From positions 1 to 62,153 of the forward strand of contig JAKFEY010000024.1 of assembly GCA_036675475.1 (NCBI GenBank): 62,153 nt of DNA, written 5' to 3'. Of this stretch, positions 54,412 through 62,153 are shown piece after piece. The position numbers and the translations under genes are program-made. Position 1 is the first letter of the stretch. The number at the start of each line of letters is the position of its first letter. This DNA is from JALYRV01 sp036675475 (GTDB lineage Bacteria; Acidobacteriota; Vicinamibacteria; Vicinamibacterales; SCN-69-37). Under the pieces are notes generated by a model. It saw nothing but the letters and a program-made list of their open reading frames with translations, searched no databases and was not told the origin of the DNA.

Positions 54412-56028
54412 ATGCGTGCTCTTCTCGCGCTTGCCCTGATTCTTCCATCCATTGCGCCGCTGGTTGCGGCGCCCGCGCCCACCCCGGCTGTTGTCCAGGT
54501 CAGCCGCGTGCTGGTGATGCCCTTCGACGTGACGCCGAGGGCCGAACAGGGCACCACGTACTGGATGGGCGAGGCGGCGGCGCTGCTGGTCACCGACGCG
54601 CTGCAGGCGCGCGGTTATCCGGTGTTCACGCGCGCGGAGCGCGCCGCGGCGTTCGAGGAGCTCGAGCTGCCCGTGAACACGGCGCTCACGCGCGCCACCA
54701 TTCTGAAGGTCGCGCAGCTGGTGGGCGCCTCCGACGTCATCGTCGGCACGCTCACGATCGACGGCGCGGACGCCGCCGTGCGCGCGCGCAGCATTCGCGT
54801 GGAAGCCGGCCGCGCGCAGCCCGACATCGCCGAGCGCGCGCCGCTGCGCGATCTGCTGCCGCTGTCGGAGCGGCTGGCCGATCGGCTGGCCGAGCAGTCG
54901 CTGCGGGCGCCGCGCGGCACGCCGGTGGCGCCGCCGGCGGCGCCGCCGCTGCCCGCGTTCGAGGCCTATGTGAAGGGGCTGGTTGCCGCCACGCCCGCGA
55001 CGCGTGAAAAGTTTCTGCGCGAAGCCCTGACGCTGGCGCCTGACTACGCGCGCAGCCATCTCGCGCTGTGGGAGCTGCTCGACGATCAGGATCGGCACGA
55101 AGAAGCGCTCGCGGAAGCCCGGAAGGTGGCTGCCGGCACGCCGCTGGCGCGGCGCGCGGCGTTTGCCGCGGCCGTCTCGCTCGTGGCGCTCGAGCGCTAT
55201 GACGAGGCGTTCGCCGCGCTCGAGGCGATGCAGCAGGCCGCGCCGTCGCCGGTGATCCTCAACGCGCAGGGCGTGATTCAACTGCGCCGCGCGGTGACGC
55301 CCGGCATGGGCCGCCCGATCTATTACTTCAACAAGGCGGCCGAAGCGGGCCCGGACGATCCGGACTTCCTGTTCAATCTTGGCTATGCCTACGCGCTCGA
55401 CCGCGACAACAACGGCGCGCTCTACTGGCTGCGCGAAGCGGTGCGCCGCGCGCCGGCCGACGGCGAGGCGCATCTGGTGATGGCCGCGGTACTCGAGGCC
55501 AGCGGCCGCACGGCGGAAGCCCAGCGCGAGCGCGATCTCGCGCGCCTGCTCGGCACCACCGCCGACGCGCCGGGCGTGCCGAAGGATCTCGAGCGGCTTC
55601 GCACGGATCTCGTGACCGGCAGTCTCGGATCGGCCGAGACGCTCATCACCAATCCGGCGCAGCGCGAGCAGCAGGAGCTGTCGGCGTTTCACCTGGATCG
55701 CGGCAAGCGCCTCTTCGACGACCAGCAGGATCGCGAAGCGGCCCTCGAGCTTCGCCGCGCGATCTATCTCTCGCCGTATCTGCCCGAAGCGCATCTCATG
55801 CTCGGGCGCATCCTGCAGCGGGCGGGCCGCGTGCCCGAGGCGATCGACGCGTTCCGCATTTCCATCTGGAGCCAGGAAACGGCCGCCGCGCGCCTGGCGC
55901 TGGCCGAGGCGCTGGTCGAGCACGGGCAGCGCGAAGAGGCCCGCATCGAAATCGCGCGCGTCATCGAGCTCGAGCCCGACAGCGCGCTCGGCGCCGCCGC
56001 GAAAGCCCTGCTCGATCGCATAAAATGA
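54412..56028 (+). CDS. Exported TPR protein with TolB/FlgO-like N-terminal domain
   Basis: A 538-residue protein with a signal peptide (about 1-20, ending LVAAPAP). The N-terminal domain (SRVLVMPFDVTP...GEAAALLVTDALQARGYPVFTRAERAAA...VGASDVIVGTL), about 30-170, matches the CsgG/FlgO/TolB-like nucleotide-fold seen in lipoprotein-type proteins. It is followed by several TPR-like repeats (for example DPDFLFNLGYAYALDRDNNGALYWLREAVRRAP). It probably scaffolds envelope complexes. Its stop overlaps the SPOR gene ATG (ATGA). Confidence 0.82.
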   Translation: MRALLALALILPSIAPLVAAPAPTPAVVQVSRVLVMPFDVTPRAEQGTTYWMGEAAALLVTDALQARGYPVFTRAERAAAFEELELPVNTALTRATILKVAQLVGASDVIVGTLTIDGADAAVRARSIRVEAGRAQPDIAERAPLRDLLPLSERLADRLAEQSLRAPRGTPVAPPAAPPLPAFEAYVKGLVAATPATREKFLREALTLAPDYARSHLALWELLDDQDRHEEALAEARKVAAGTPLARRAAFAAAVSLVALERYDEAFAALEAMQQAAPSPVILNAQGVIQLRRAVTPGMGRPIYYFNKAAEAGPDDPDFLFNLGYAYALDRDNNGALYWLREAVRRAPADGEAHLVMAAVLEASGRTAEAQRERDLARLLGTTADAPGVPKDLERLRTDLVTGSLGSAETLITNPAQREQQELSAFHLDRGKRLFDDQQDREAALELRRAIYLSPYLPEAHLMLGRILQRAGRVPEAIDAFRISIWSQETAAARLALAEALVEHGQREEARIEIARVIELEPDSALGAAAKALLDRIK

Positions 56029-56639
56029 GCGCACCGGTGTCTGAAGAAGGCTTTCACGAAATACAACTGAGCGGGAAGCAGCTCGTGTTCCTGTTCATGG
56101 CCACGACCGTGGTGTCGGTCGTGATCTTTCTGCTCGGCGTCGCCATCGGCCGCCGCGTGCCGGCCGAAACCATCATCGCCGACGCGACGGGCACGACCCT
56201 CGAAAGCCTGCAGGCCGAAGTGCCGCAGAACCAGCCCGCGCCCGGCGCGCCGTCGGCCGAGCCGCCGACGCCGGTTCAGGAAGAACCGGATCAGTTCAGT
56301 TATCACCAGCGGCTGCAGGAGACCGAGCCGCCGTCCGAAAACGTGGCGCCGCCGGCCGCGCCTCCGGCGGCCCCGCCCGCGAAGGATCCTGAACCGGCCG
56401 TGCCCGCCACCTCGGGCTGGTTCGCGCAGATCGGCGCCTACAGCACGCGCGCGGCTGCCGATGATGTGGTCGCGCGGCTCAAGCGCAACAACTTTCCGGC
56501 CATCGTGCTGCCGCCCACGCCGGGCGCGCCGACATCGACGTTCCGCGTGCGCGTGGGCCCGTACCAAGAGCGCCGCGAGGCGGAAGCCGCCGCGGGCCGT
56601 CTGAGAGAGCTCCAATTCCAGGCATTCGTTACGCGCTAG
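56025..56639 (+). CDS. SPOR domain membrane protein
   Basis: A 204-residue bitopic protein. The cytoplasmic N-terminus is short, one helix spans about 19-41 (LVFLFMATTVVSVVIFLLGVA), and a Pro/Ala/Glu-rich periplasmic linker leads to a C-terminal SPOR domain (about 128-204: GWFAQIGAYSTRAAADDVVARL...FRVRVGPYQERREAEAAAGRL). SPOR domains bind denuded peptidoglycan at division sites. The 3' end overlaps the presumed start of lnt by 25 bases. Confidence 0.9.
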   Translation: MSAPVSEEGFHEIQLSGKQLVFLFMATTVVSVVIFLLGVAIGRRVPAETIIADATGTTLESLQAEVPQNQPAPGAPSAEPPTPVQEEPDQFSYHQRLQETEPPSENVAPPAAPPAAPPAKDPEPAVPATSGWFAQIGAYSTRAAADDVVARLKRNNFPAIVLPPTPGAPTSTFRVRVGPYQERREAEAAAGRLRELQFQAFVTR

Positions 56640-58147
56640 CGGCGGCCTCGGGCCTGCTGCTGGCCCTCAGCTTTCCAAAGTTCGGGCATCCGGCGCTCGG
56701 CTGGATCGCGCTCGCGCCGGCGATGCTCGCGCTTGCGCACGCCAGCCAGGCGACGGTCGTCCGCCGGAACCGCCACGCCATCGCCCTCGGGCTCACCACC
56801 GGCACCGTCTATTTCGCCGGCACGTTGTACTGGCTGGTGGGCACGATGCGCACCTTCGGCGGCCTCGCAACGCCGATCGCCGTCCTCGTGTGCGGCCTGC
56901 TCGTCGTGGTTCTCGCGCTCTACGTGGCGGCGTTCGCGTGGACGCTGAGCCTGGCCTTCCGGCGCTTCGGGCCGCGCGCGCTGTGGCTCGCGCCGTTCCT
57001 CTGGGTGGCCTCCGAATACCTGCGCTCGTGGATTGGCGGCGGCTTCCCGTGGGTGCTGCTCGGATACAGCCAGACCACCGTGCTGCCCATCGCGCAGATC
57101 GCCAGCATCGGCGGCGTGTTCCTGCTCTCGTTCGTCGTGGCGCTGGTGAGCGCCGCGGCGACGTGGACGATGCTGAGCGCGCGGCGATCGCGGTGGCTCG
57201 TCTCGGGCGGCGTGATTGCGGCGGTGCTCGCGATGAGCGTGTGGGGGGCTGTGCGCATCCGCGACGGCCGCCTGACGCGCGAGGGCGACACGCTGCGCGT
57301 CGGGCTGGTGCAGGGCAACATCGCGCAGGAAGACAAGTGGAACCCGGCGCTCGCGATGGCCATCCTCAACCGCTATCTCGACCTGAGCCGGCGCGCGCTG
57401 TCCGCCGGCGCCGACGTCGTCATCTGGCCGGAGTCGTCGACGCCGTTCTTTCTCGAGGAGAACCCCGCGCTGGCCGCGGAGATTCGATCACTGGCGCGGC
57501 AGTCGAGCACGCCGTTCGTGGTGGGCAGCGATCAGATCGAGCGCGCGCAGCAGAACCGCTTTTACAACTCGGCGTTCCTGGTCGGGCCCGATGGCGAGAC
57601 GCGCGCGGTGTATCGCAAGATGCATCTCGTGCCGTTCGGCGAGTACGTGCCGCTGCGGCAGCTGCTGCCGTTTGTCGGGCCGCTCGTCGAAGCCGTCTCT
57701 GATTTTTCGCCGGGCCTCGAACCCGTGCTGCTGCCGGTTGGCGATCGCCGCCTCAGCGTGGCCATCTGCTACGAGGTCGTGTATCCGTGGCTGGTCCGCA
57801 GCTTCGTGCTTGGCGGCAGCGATCTGCTCGTGACGATCACCAACGACGCCTGGTATGGCACGACGTCGGCCGCCTACCAGCACTGGGAGCAGGCGTCGCT
57901 GCGCGCGGTGGAGCAGGGGCGCTACCTGGTGCGCGCCGCGAACACCGGCATCAGCGGCATCGTGGATCCCTATGGCCGGGTCATCGCGCGCACACGCCTC
58001 TTCGAGACCGAGGTCGTCACCGGCGAGGTGCGCTGGAACACGGGCCGCACCGTTTATGCGACGATAGGCGATCTGATCGCCTGGATCTCCCTGGCCGTCA
58101 TGGCCGGCATACTGATACTGCATGCGTACTCTCGAAGAACAAGTTAA
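56615..58147 (+). CDS. lnt: Apolipoprotein N-acyltransferase
   Basis: About 510 residues, the normal length for Lnt, if translation starts at ATT 56615. Eight membrane helices include the first one, GLLLALSFPKFGHPALGWIA, encoded before the first ATG (56723). The periplasmic nitrilase-type domain has the triad Glu (WPESSTPFFL), Lys (KMHLVPFGEYVP) and Cys (AICYEVVYP). It transfers the third acyl chain to lipoproteins. No ATG, GTG or TTG exists in frame between the last upstream stop-free stretch and helix 1. GAGAG lies 6-7 bases before the ATT. The 3' end overlaps prfB by 26 bases. Confidence 0.88.
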   Translation: MPGIRYALAAASGLLLALSFPKFGHPALGWIALAPAMLALAHASQATVVRRNRHAIALGLTTGTVYFAGTLYWLVGTMRTFGGLATPIAVLVCGLLVVVLALYVAAFAWTLSLAFRRFGPRALWLAPFLWVASEYLRSWIGGGFPWVLLGYSQTTVLPIAQIASIGGVFLLSFVVALVSAAATWTMLSARRSRWLVSGGVIAAVLAMSVWGAVRIRDGRLTREGDTLRVGLVQGNIAQEDKWNPALAMAILNRYLDLSRRALSAGADVVIWPESSTPFFLEENPALAAEIRSLARQSSTPFVVGSDQIERAQQNRFYNSAFLVGPDGETRAVYRKMHLVPFGEYVPLRQLLPFVGPLVEAVSDFSPGLEPVLLPVGDRRLSVAICYEVVYPWLVRSFVLGGSDLLVTITNDAWYGTTSAAYQHWEQASLRAVEQGRYLVRAANTGISGIVDPYGRVIARTRLFETEVVTGEVRWNTGRTVYATIGDLIAWISLAVMAGILILHAYSRRTS

Positions 58148-59250
58148 GGAATTCGACGCGCTCGCCGAGCGCGCCGCCGATCTCCGGAGGGGACTTTGAC
58201 GAAGCGCGGCTGAGCGACGAGCTCGCGCGCCTCGAAGCGGGCGTCTCCGATCCCGATTTCTGGAAAGATCAGGCCGCGGCGCAGAAGGTGCTGCAGCGCC
58301 GCCGCCGCCTCGAAGACGACCGCGCCCTCGCCGCGTCGCTGCGCAAGCGCGCCGAGGATCTCCACGTCCTGCTCGACTGGGCCAAACAGGGCGAGCCGGT
58401 CGCCGCCGACATCGACAGCGGTCTGGTCGCCTTCGCGTCCGACGTCGACGCCGGCGAAGTGCGCACGCTGCTGTCGGGCGAGCTCGACGGCATGAACGCG
58501 ATCGTCACCATCCATCCCGGCGCCGGCGGCACCGAGTCGCAGGACTGGGCCGAGATGCTGATGCGCATGTACATCAAGTGGACCGAGCGCCGCGGCTTCA
58601 AGCGCGAGGTCATGGACCTGCAGCCGGGCGACGAGGCGGGCATCAAGAGCGTCACCTTCTCGGTGCAGGGCGACAACGCCTACGGCCTGCTCGCCGCCGA
58701 AGCCGGCGTGCACCGCCTCGTGCGCATCTCGCCGTTCGATCAGGCGGCGCGCCGCCACACGTCGTTCGCGTCCCTCTACGTCTGGCCTGACCTCGACGAC
58801 GACATCGACGTCGAGATCGAGGAAAAGGATCTGCGGGTCGACACGTACCGCTCGAGCGGCGCGGGCGGCCAGCACGTCAACGTCACCGACTCCGCCGTCC
58901 GCCTCACACACCTCCCCACCGGCATCGTCGTGTCATGCCAGAACGAACGGTCGCAGCACAAGAACCGCGCCTCCGCGATGCGCGTGCTGAAGTCGCGCCT
59001 GTACGACATGAAGTTGAAAGAGCAGCAGGCCAAGCTCGCGAATCTCGGCGGCGAAAAGAAGGACATCGCCTTCGGCAGCCAGATCCGCAGCTACGTGCTG
59101 CACCCCTATCAGCTCGTGAAGGACCACCGCACGAAGCACGAAGCGGGCAACGTCACCCGCATCCTCGACGGCGACCTCGATGAGTTCATCAAGGCCTACC
59201 TGTTCAAGAAGGCCATGGGGAAGCTCGAGACGACAGTCGAGGACGAGTAG
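58122..59250 (+). CDS. prfB: Peptide chain release factor 2 (programmed +1 frameshift)
   Basis: About 375 residues after joining 58122-58196 and 58198-59250. RF2 releases peptides at UGA and UAA. The SPF anticodon-like motif is VRISPFDQ, and the catalytic GGQ is SSGAGGQHVNVTDSAVR. The first frame runs 25 codons from ATG and ends at CTT TGA C; reading resumes one base later with DEARLSDELARLEAG. A GGAGGGG Shine-Dalgarno-like stretch stands just upstream of CTTTGAC. The start overlaps lnt. The regulation is autogenous: low RF2 favours shifting. Confidence 0.96.
58184..58200 (+). promoter_or_regulatory. RF2 +1 programmed frameshift signal
   Basis: CGGAGGGGACTTTGAC: internal Shine-Dalgarno GGAGGGG, then CTT followed by the in-frame TGA C stop (58197-58199). 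This matches the classical AGGGGGTATCTTTGAC of other bacteria in content and spacing. Slippage on CTT T lets reading continue at GAC. Confidence 0.93.
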
Positions 59251-59251
59251 C

Positions 59252-59330
59252 AGAATCTGCTGATCTCTTGATTTGCTGGTTTGTTGATTTAGATCTCTAG
59301 ATCTCCAGATTTATTGATTTATTGGGGTTC
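59252..59330. repeat. Left word array of the four-helix-bundle element
   Basis: AT-rich words of the type GATCTCTTGATTTGCTGG, TTGTTGATTTAG, ATCTCCAGATTTATTG. Its reverse complement matches the right array (59758-59812) word for word with drift. It is strikingly AT-rich compared with its surroundings. Confidence 0.75.
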
Positions 59331-59353
59331 GCGCTCGGCACGGGCGTTGCCTT

Positions 59354-59770
59354 ATGCCGGGCATGCGTCCAGAAGATCTCGCAGGACGGCTGCATTCGCA
59401 GGCCGTACGAATTCTCAATTTCGTCTCGAGTCTCCCGCACCGCCTGGAATGGAAGGCCACCTTCGCGCAGTTATGCCGCTGTGCGCCGAGCGCTTCTGAC
59501 AACTATCGAAGCGCCTGTCGCGCCAGAAGCCGAAAGGAATTCGTTGCCCGCCTGGGCGTGGCGGCCGACGAAGCCGACGAAATGGTCGGCTGGCTTCAGA
59601 TCATGCACGACACGGGTGTCGGGCCGATCGAGAAGGTGGTGCCGCTGCTCGAGGAGGCTGTGGAGCTTCGAGCAATCCTGGCAAGTTCATACAAGACCGC
59701 AAAACGGAACCTGCAGGCGATGGAGCGAAAGGAAAAGCTGGACGGAAAGAAACGCCGTACAAATCAATAA
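59354..59770 (+). CDS. Four-helix-bundle protein (23S rRNA intervening-sequence protein family)
   Basis: A 138-residue small basic protein. The family layout is recognised in LHSQAVRILNFVSSLPHRLEWK, SASDNYRSACRARSRKEFVARLGVAADEADEMVGWL and a basic tail (KRNLQAMERKEKLDGKKRR). The usual opening (F..L..W..A..L) is modified. These proteins form pentameric or similar bundles that bind nucleic acid, and are related to the Avd accessory proteins of diversity-generating retroelements. Here it stands alone, with no reverse transcriptase, between two facing AT-rich word arrays, and its end overlaps the right one. It may be the core gene of a mobile element. Confidence 0.88.
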   Translation: MPGMRPEDLAGRLHSQAVRILNFVSSLPHRLEWKATFAQLCRCAPSASDNYRSACRARSRKEFVARLGVAADEADEMVGWLQIMHDTGVGPIEKVVPLLEEAVELRAILASSYKTAKRNLQAMERKEKLDGKKRRTNQ

Positions 59771-59812
59771 ATCGAGATCAGCAAATCAACAAATCAAGAG
59801 ATCAACAAATTA
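59758..59812. repeat. Right word array of the four-helix-bundle element
   Basis: CAAATCAATAAATCGAGATC, AGCAAATCAACAAATC, AAGAGATCAACAAATT. It is the inverted partner of the left array. It encodes the last residues (TNQ) of the four-helix-bundle protein and abuts the stop codon of the PBP gene on the other strand. Confidence 0.75.
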
Positions 59813-62029
59813 ACGGATTCCTCCCGGCTGCGTCCCCGCAATATAGGCTTCGTCGTTGGTAAAGACGATGTTGCCCGGCTTGGGGAATTCCGGCACGGTG
59901 CCGGCGGCGCGGCGCTTCTCGATGTAGGGCTTCATGATCTCGATCCAGATCGGCAGGGCGGCGGTGGTGCCGGTCTGCGCGTAGCCGATGGGTTTCTTCT
60001 GATCGAGGCCGAGCCAGACGCCGACGGTGATGTCGGGGTCGAAGCCGATGAACCACGCGTCGGTGTAGTCGTTGGTGGTGCCGGTCTTGCCGCCGAGCGG
60101 CCAGTTGAGCGAGGCGGCGCTGGCGGCGGTGCCGCGCTGCACGACACCGCGCAACAGATTGGTCATGACGTATGCGGTGTCGGCGCGCAGGCCTTCGTGC
60201 GGCTCGGGGCGGTTCTCTTCGAGCAGGTTGCCTTCGCGATCGGTGATCTGCTGCACGAGATACGGCGTCATGCGCACGCCCTGGTTCGGGAACACGCTGT
60301 AGGCCGACGTCATTTCGATCAATGACGCTTCGGCGGCGCCGAGCGCCACGGGCAGGTAGGGCGGAATGGGCGACGTGATGCCCATGCGGCGCGCGTACTG
60401 CGCGACCTGCCGCGGGCCCAGCTCGCTCATCACCTTCACCGCCGGAATGTTGCGCGACTGTTCGAGCGCGCGCCGCAGCGTCATCGGGCCGTGGAACTCG
60501 CGGTCGTAGTTCATGGGCGACCACGGGCCGTCGCCGCCCGGATAGCTCACCGGCTCGTCGACGATGATCGAGGTGGCGGTGTAGCCACGATCGATGGCGG
60601 CGGCATAGACGAACGGCTTGAAGGCCGAGCCCACCTGCCGCAGGGCCTGCGTGGCGCGGTTGAACTCGCTGCGCTCGAAGTTGGCGCCGCCGATCATCGC
60701 GAGCACGCGGCCGGTGCGGTTCTCGATGGCGACCACGGCCCCCTGCACCAGCGGCGGCTGCTCGAGGCTGGCGGTGAAGGTGCGCGCCTGCTCGTCGATC
60801 GCCTGCACGCGCGCCTCGACGAGATCACCGGCCTTGACGAGCGCGCGCGGCGTCTTGCCGGTCCATGAGAAGCCCGGTTTGGCGATGGTGCCGGTGAAGC
60901 GGCCGGCGCGGATCGTGATCGCGTCGCCCGTCTCGGTGACCACGGCGGGAATGACGTCGCCGGCCTCGATGCGGCGGTCCCACCGCGCGAGCTTGAAGGT
61001 GTCGATCGTGTGGCCTTCCTTCACGACGTTGCGCGCCGGCGCGCGCCAGCCGCGCCGGCGGTCGAGCCGCCGCAGCCCGGCGTCGAGCGCTCTGTTGGCC
61101 GCTTCCTGCATGGCGGCGTCGAGCGTCGTGCGCACCTGAAGGCCGTTTTCATAGAGCCCCTTGGCGCCGTATTGCGCCTCGAGCTTCTTGCGGACTTCCT
61201 CCACGAAGTACGGCGCGATCGACGCGGACTGGTTGGGCTCGCCGCGCGTCACGATCGGCAGTTTCTGCGCCGCGAGCGACTGCTCGCGCGTGATGTAGCC
61301 CTCTTCGGCCATCCGGTGCAGCGCCTGGTTGCGGCGCCGCACCGCGGCGTCCATGTTCACGTACGGACTCTGGCGCACGTTGCTCTGGATGATGCCTGCG
61401 AGCATCGCCGCTTCCTCGAGCGTGACGTCCTGGACGTCCTTGCCGAAGTAGAGCCGCGACGCGGCCTGCACGCCGTACGCGCCGTGGCCGTAATAGATCT
61501 GATTGCAGTACATCGTGAAGATCTCTTCCTTCGTGTACCGCTTCTCGATTTGAATCGCGACGAGCGACTCGCGGATCTTGCGCTGCCACGACGTGTCGCC
61601 GTGCGTGAAGCCGATCTCCTTGGCGTACAGATCGCGCGCGAGCTGCTGCGTGATCGTGCTGCCGCCGGGCACGCGGCCGCGCGACGCGATGTCGCGCACG
61701 AGCGCCAGCATCATGCGCGGAATGTTCAGGCCGACGTGCCGGAAGAACGTATGGTCCTCGAGGGCGACGATGGCGTTGCGCAGGTGCTCGGGGATGTCGT
61801 TGTAGGTGACGATGACGCGGCGCTCGACGGCGAATTCCTCGATGACGGTGCCGTCGCGATCGTAGAGGCGCGTGATGGTGCTGGGCGCGTAGTCGTCGAG
61901 CGCCGAGATTTGCGGCAGGTCGCCGGTGAAGGCGAACACGACCCCCGTGGCGATGCCGGCCAGCGCCGCCGCGACGAAGAGGGCGACGAGGCTGGCACGG
62001 CGGATCGCCGTGAGGATGCGTGCCTTCAT
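59810..62029 (-). CDS. Penicillin-binding protein 1A (class A, transglycosylase/transpeptidase)
   Basis: A 739-residue bifunctional murein synthase. One N-terminal helix (about 11-34) is followed by a GT51 glycosyltransferase domain with EDHTFFRHVG (catalytic Glu) and GGSTITQQLARDLY. The transpeptidase domain has SxxK as GSAFKPF, SxN as SRN, and KTGT in GGKTGTTNDYTD. An OB-like insert lies between. GATAAT stands eight bases before the ATG. The stop falls at the edge of a word array. It is complete, with no odd residues in the active sites. Confidence 0.95.
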   Translation of the reverse strand: MKARILTAIRRASLVALFVAAALAGIATGVVFAFTGDLPQISALDDYAPSTITRLYDRDGTVIEEFAVERRVIVTYNDIPEHLRNAIVALEDHTFFRHVGLNIPRMMLALVRDIASRGRVPGGSTITQQLARDLYAKEIGFTHGDTSWQRKIRESLVAIQIEKRYTKEEIFTMYCNQIYYGHGAYGVQAASRLYFGKDVQDVTLEEAAMLAGIIQSNVRQSPYVNMDAAVRRRNQALHRMAEEGYITREQSLAAQKLPIVTRGEPNQSASIAPYFVEEVRKKLEAQYGAKGLYENGLQVRTTLDAAMQEAANRALDAGLRRLDRRRGWRAPARNVVKEGHTIDTFKLARWDRRIEAGDVIPAVVTETGDAITIRAGRFTGTIAKPGFSWTGKTPRALVKAGDLVEARVQAIDEQARTFTASLEQPPLVQGAVVAIENRTGRVLAMIGGANFERSEFNRATQALRQVGSAFKPFVYAAAIDRGYTATSIIVDEPVSYPGGDGPWSPMNYDREFHGPMTLRRALEQSRNIPAVKVMSELGPRQVAQYARRMGITSPIPPYLPVALGAAEASLIEMTSAYSVFPNQGVRMTPYLVQQITDREGNLLEENRPEPHEGLRADTAYVMTNLLRGVVQRGTAASAASLNWPLGGKTGTTNDYTDAWFIGFDPDITVGVWLGLDQKKPIGYAQTGTTAALPIWIEIMKPYIEKRRAAGTVPEFPKPGNIVFTNDEAYIAGTQPGGIR

Positions 62030-62153
62030 GCGATCAGATTATCCGCCACCTCGCGGCCGGCTTTGCGCCTGGCCGGCCGGGCGGCTCGCGGACGAGGGCG
62101 CGCGGCGGTCGCCACGCGACGCGGCGGCGCCTGCGCCGCCGCCGCTGCTGTTG
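62026..62153 (-). CDS. Possible 3' end of an upstream gene, cut by the window edge
   Basis: On the minus strand a frame open from the window edge ends in TGA overlapping the PBP ATG (ATGA). It reads an Ala/Arg/Pro-rich tail finishing RKAGREVADNLIA. The overlap style matches real gene junctions here, but two other frames are also open for most of this stretch and no family is visible. It could be leader sequence instead. Confidence 0.3.
   Translation of the reverse strand, partial: TAAAAAQAPPRRVATAARPRPRAARPARRKAGREVADNLIA

Noticed and set aside
53242..56034. A 930-codon minus-strand frame across mobA, the hypothetical, TPR and SPOR genes
   Set aside because: It crosses four convincing genes and shows no family; GC-rich shadow.
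59252..59812. Four-helix-bundle gene considered as part of a diversity-generating retroelement
   Set aside because: No reverse transcriptase, no template/variable repeat pair; only the small protein and the arrays are present.

Overview
This 62.2 kb window is a GC-rich, densely packed bacterial chromosome segment. It most likely comes from an Acidobacteriota genome, probably class Vicinamibacteria. The grounds are a VWFA-related protein of the acidobacterial type, many gene pairs overlapping by 1-4 bases, strong G/C third-position bias, and intergenic arrays of short degenerate words. That placement is inference from gene content; no rRNA or tRNA gene was recognised.

Layout. (1) 1-3405, minus: a BatA-like / DUF58 / MoxR operon with a small membrane protein. 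(2) 3454-4113: a glycine-rich RRM protein with a leader hairpin, divergent from uvrA (4478-7459). (3) 7589-13769: HEAT-repeat protein, alkyladenine glycosylase, hsp20-htrA (minus), efp-tdk, a membrane protein and a CDP-alcohol phosphatidyltransferase. (4) 13795-26892: uvrC, then the housekeeping chain site-2 protease-trpS-scpA-scpB-rluB-cmk-rpsA-hup-HIT. An alpha/beta hydrolase, a tyrosine-rich secreted protein and an H1-like/DUF6335 protein interrupt it. (5) 26904-37654: antiporter, two acyl-CoA dehydrogenases, acidobacterial VWA protein, a VapBC-type pair, TauE/SafE and DUF418 membrane proteins, glutamate dehydrogenase. (6) 37718-43244: amino-acid ABC transporter with fused binding protein and permease, two-piece B12-dependent acyl-CoA mutase, receiver protein. 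(7) 43310-49539: overlapping valS-nadC-birA-hypothetical-TrmA-like operon. (8) 49493-54405: GGDEF protein, class-I amidotransferase, argS, mobA, hypothetical. (9) 54412-62029: TPR-SPOR-lnt-prfB, a four-helix-bundle gene inside an array-flanked element, and a class A PBP (minus).

Genes acting together: ScpA/ScpB for chromosome segregation; S1, HU, EF-P, RF2 and three tRNA synthetases for translation; UvrA, UvrC and AAG for repair; the acyl-CoA dehydrogenases and mutase for acyl-CoA catabolism; Lnt, PBP1A and the SPOR protein for the envelope.

The most unusual signal is a scattered family of intergenic elements, each made of two facing arrays of 7-10 base degenerate words. The word differs from locus to locus, and one element encloses a four-helix-bundle (IVS-type) gene. 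Arrays or related palindromes also enter coding sequence, in uvrA, argS and the ABC transporter gene. Other highlights are a tyrosine-rich secreted protein with its own promoter, operator-like palindrome and terminator; the same tandem repeat read in two frames by scpB and rluB; a palindrome forming two mirror-image -10 boxes; probable ATT initiation of lnt; and the prfB programmed frameshift.
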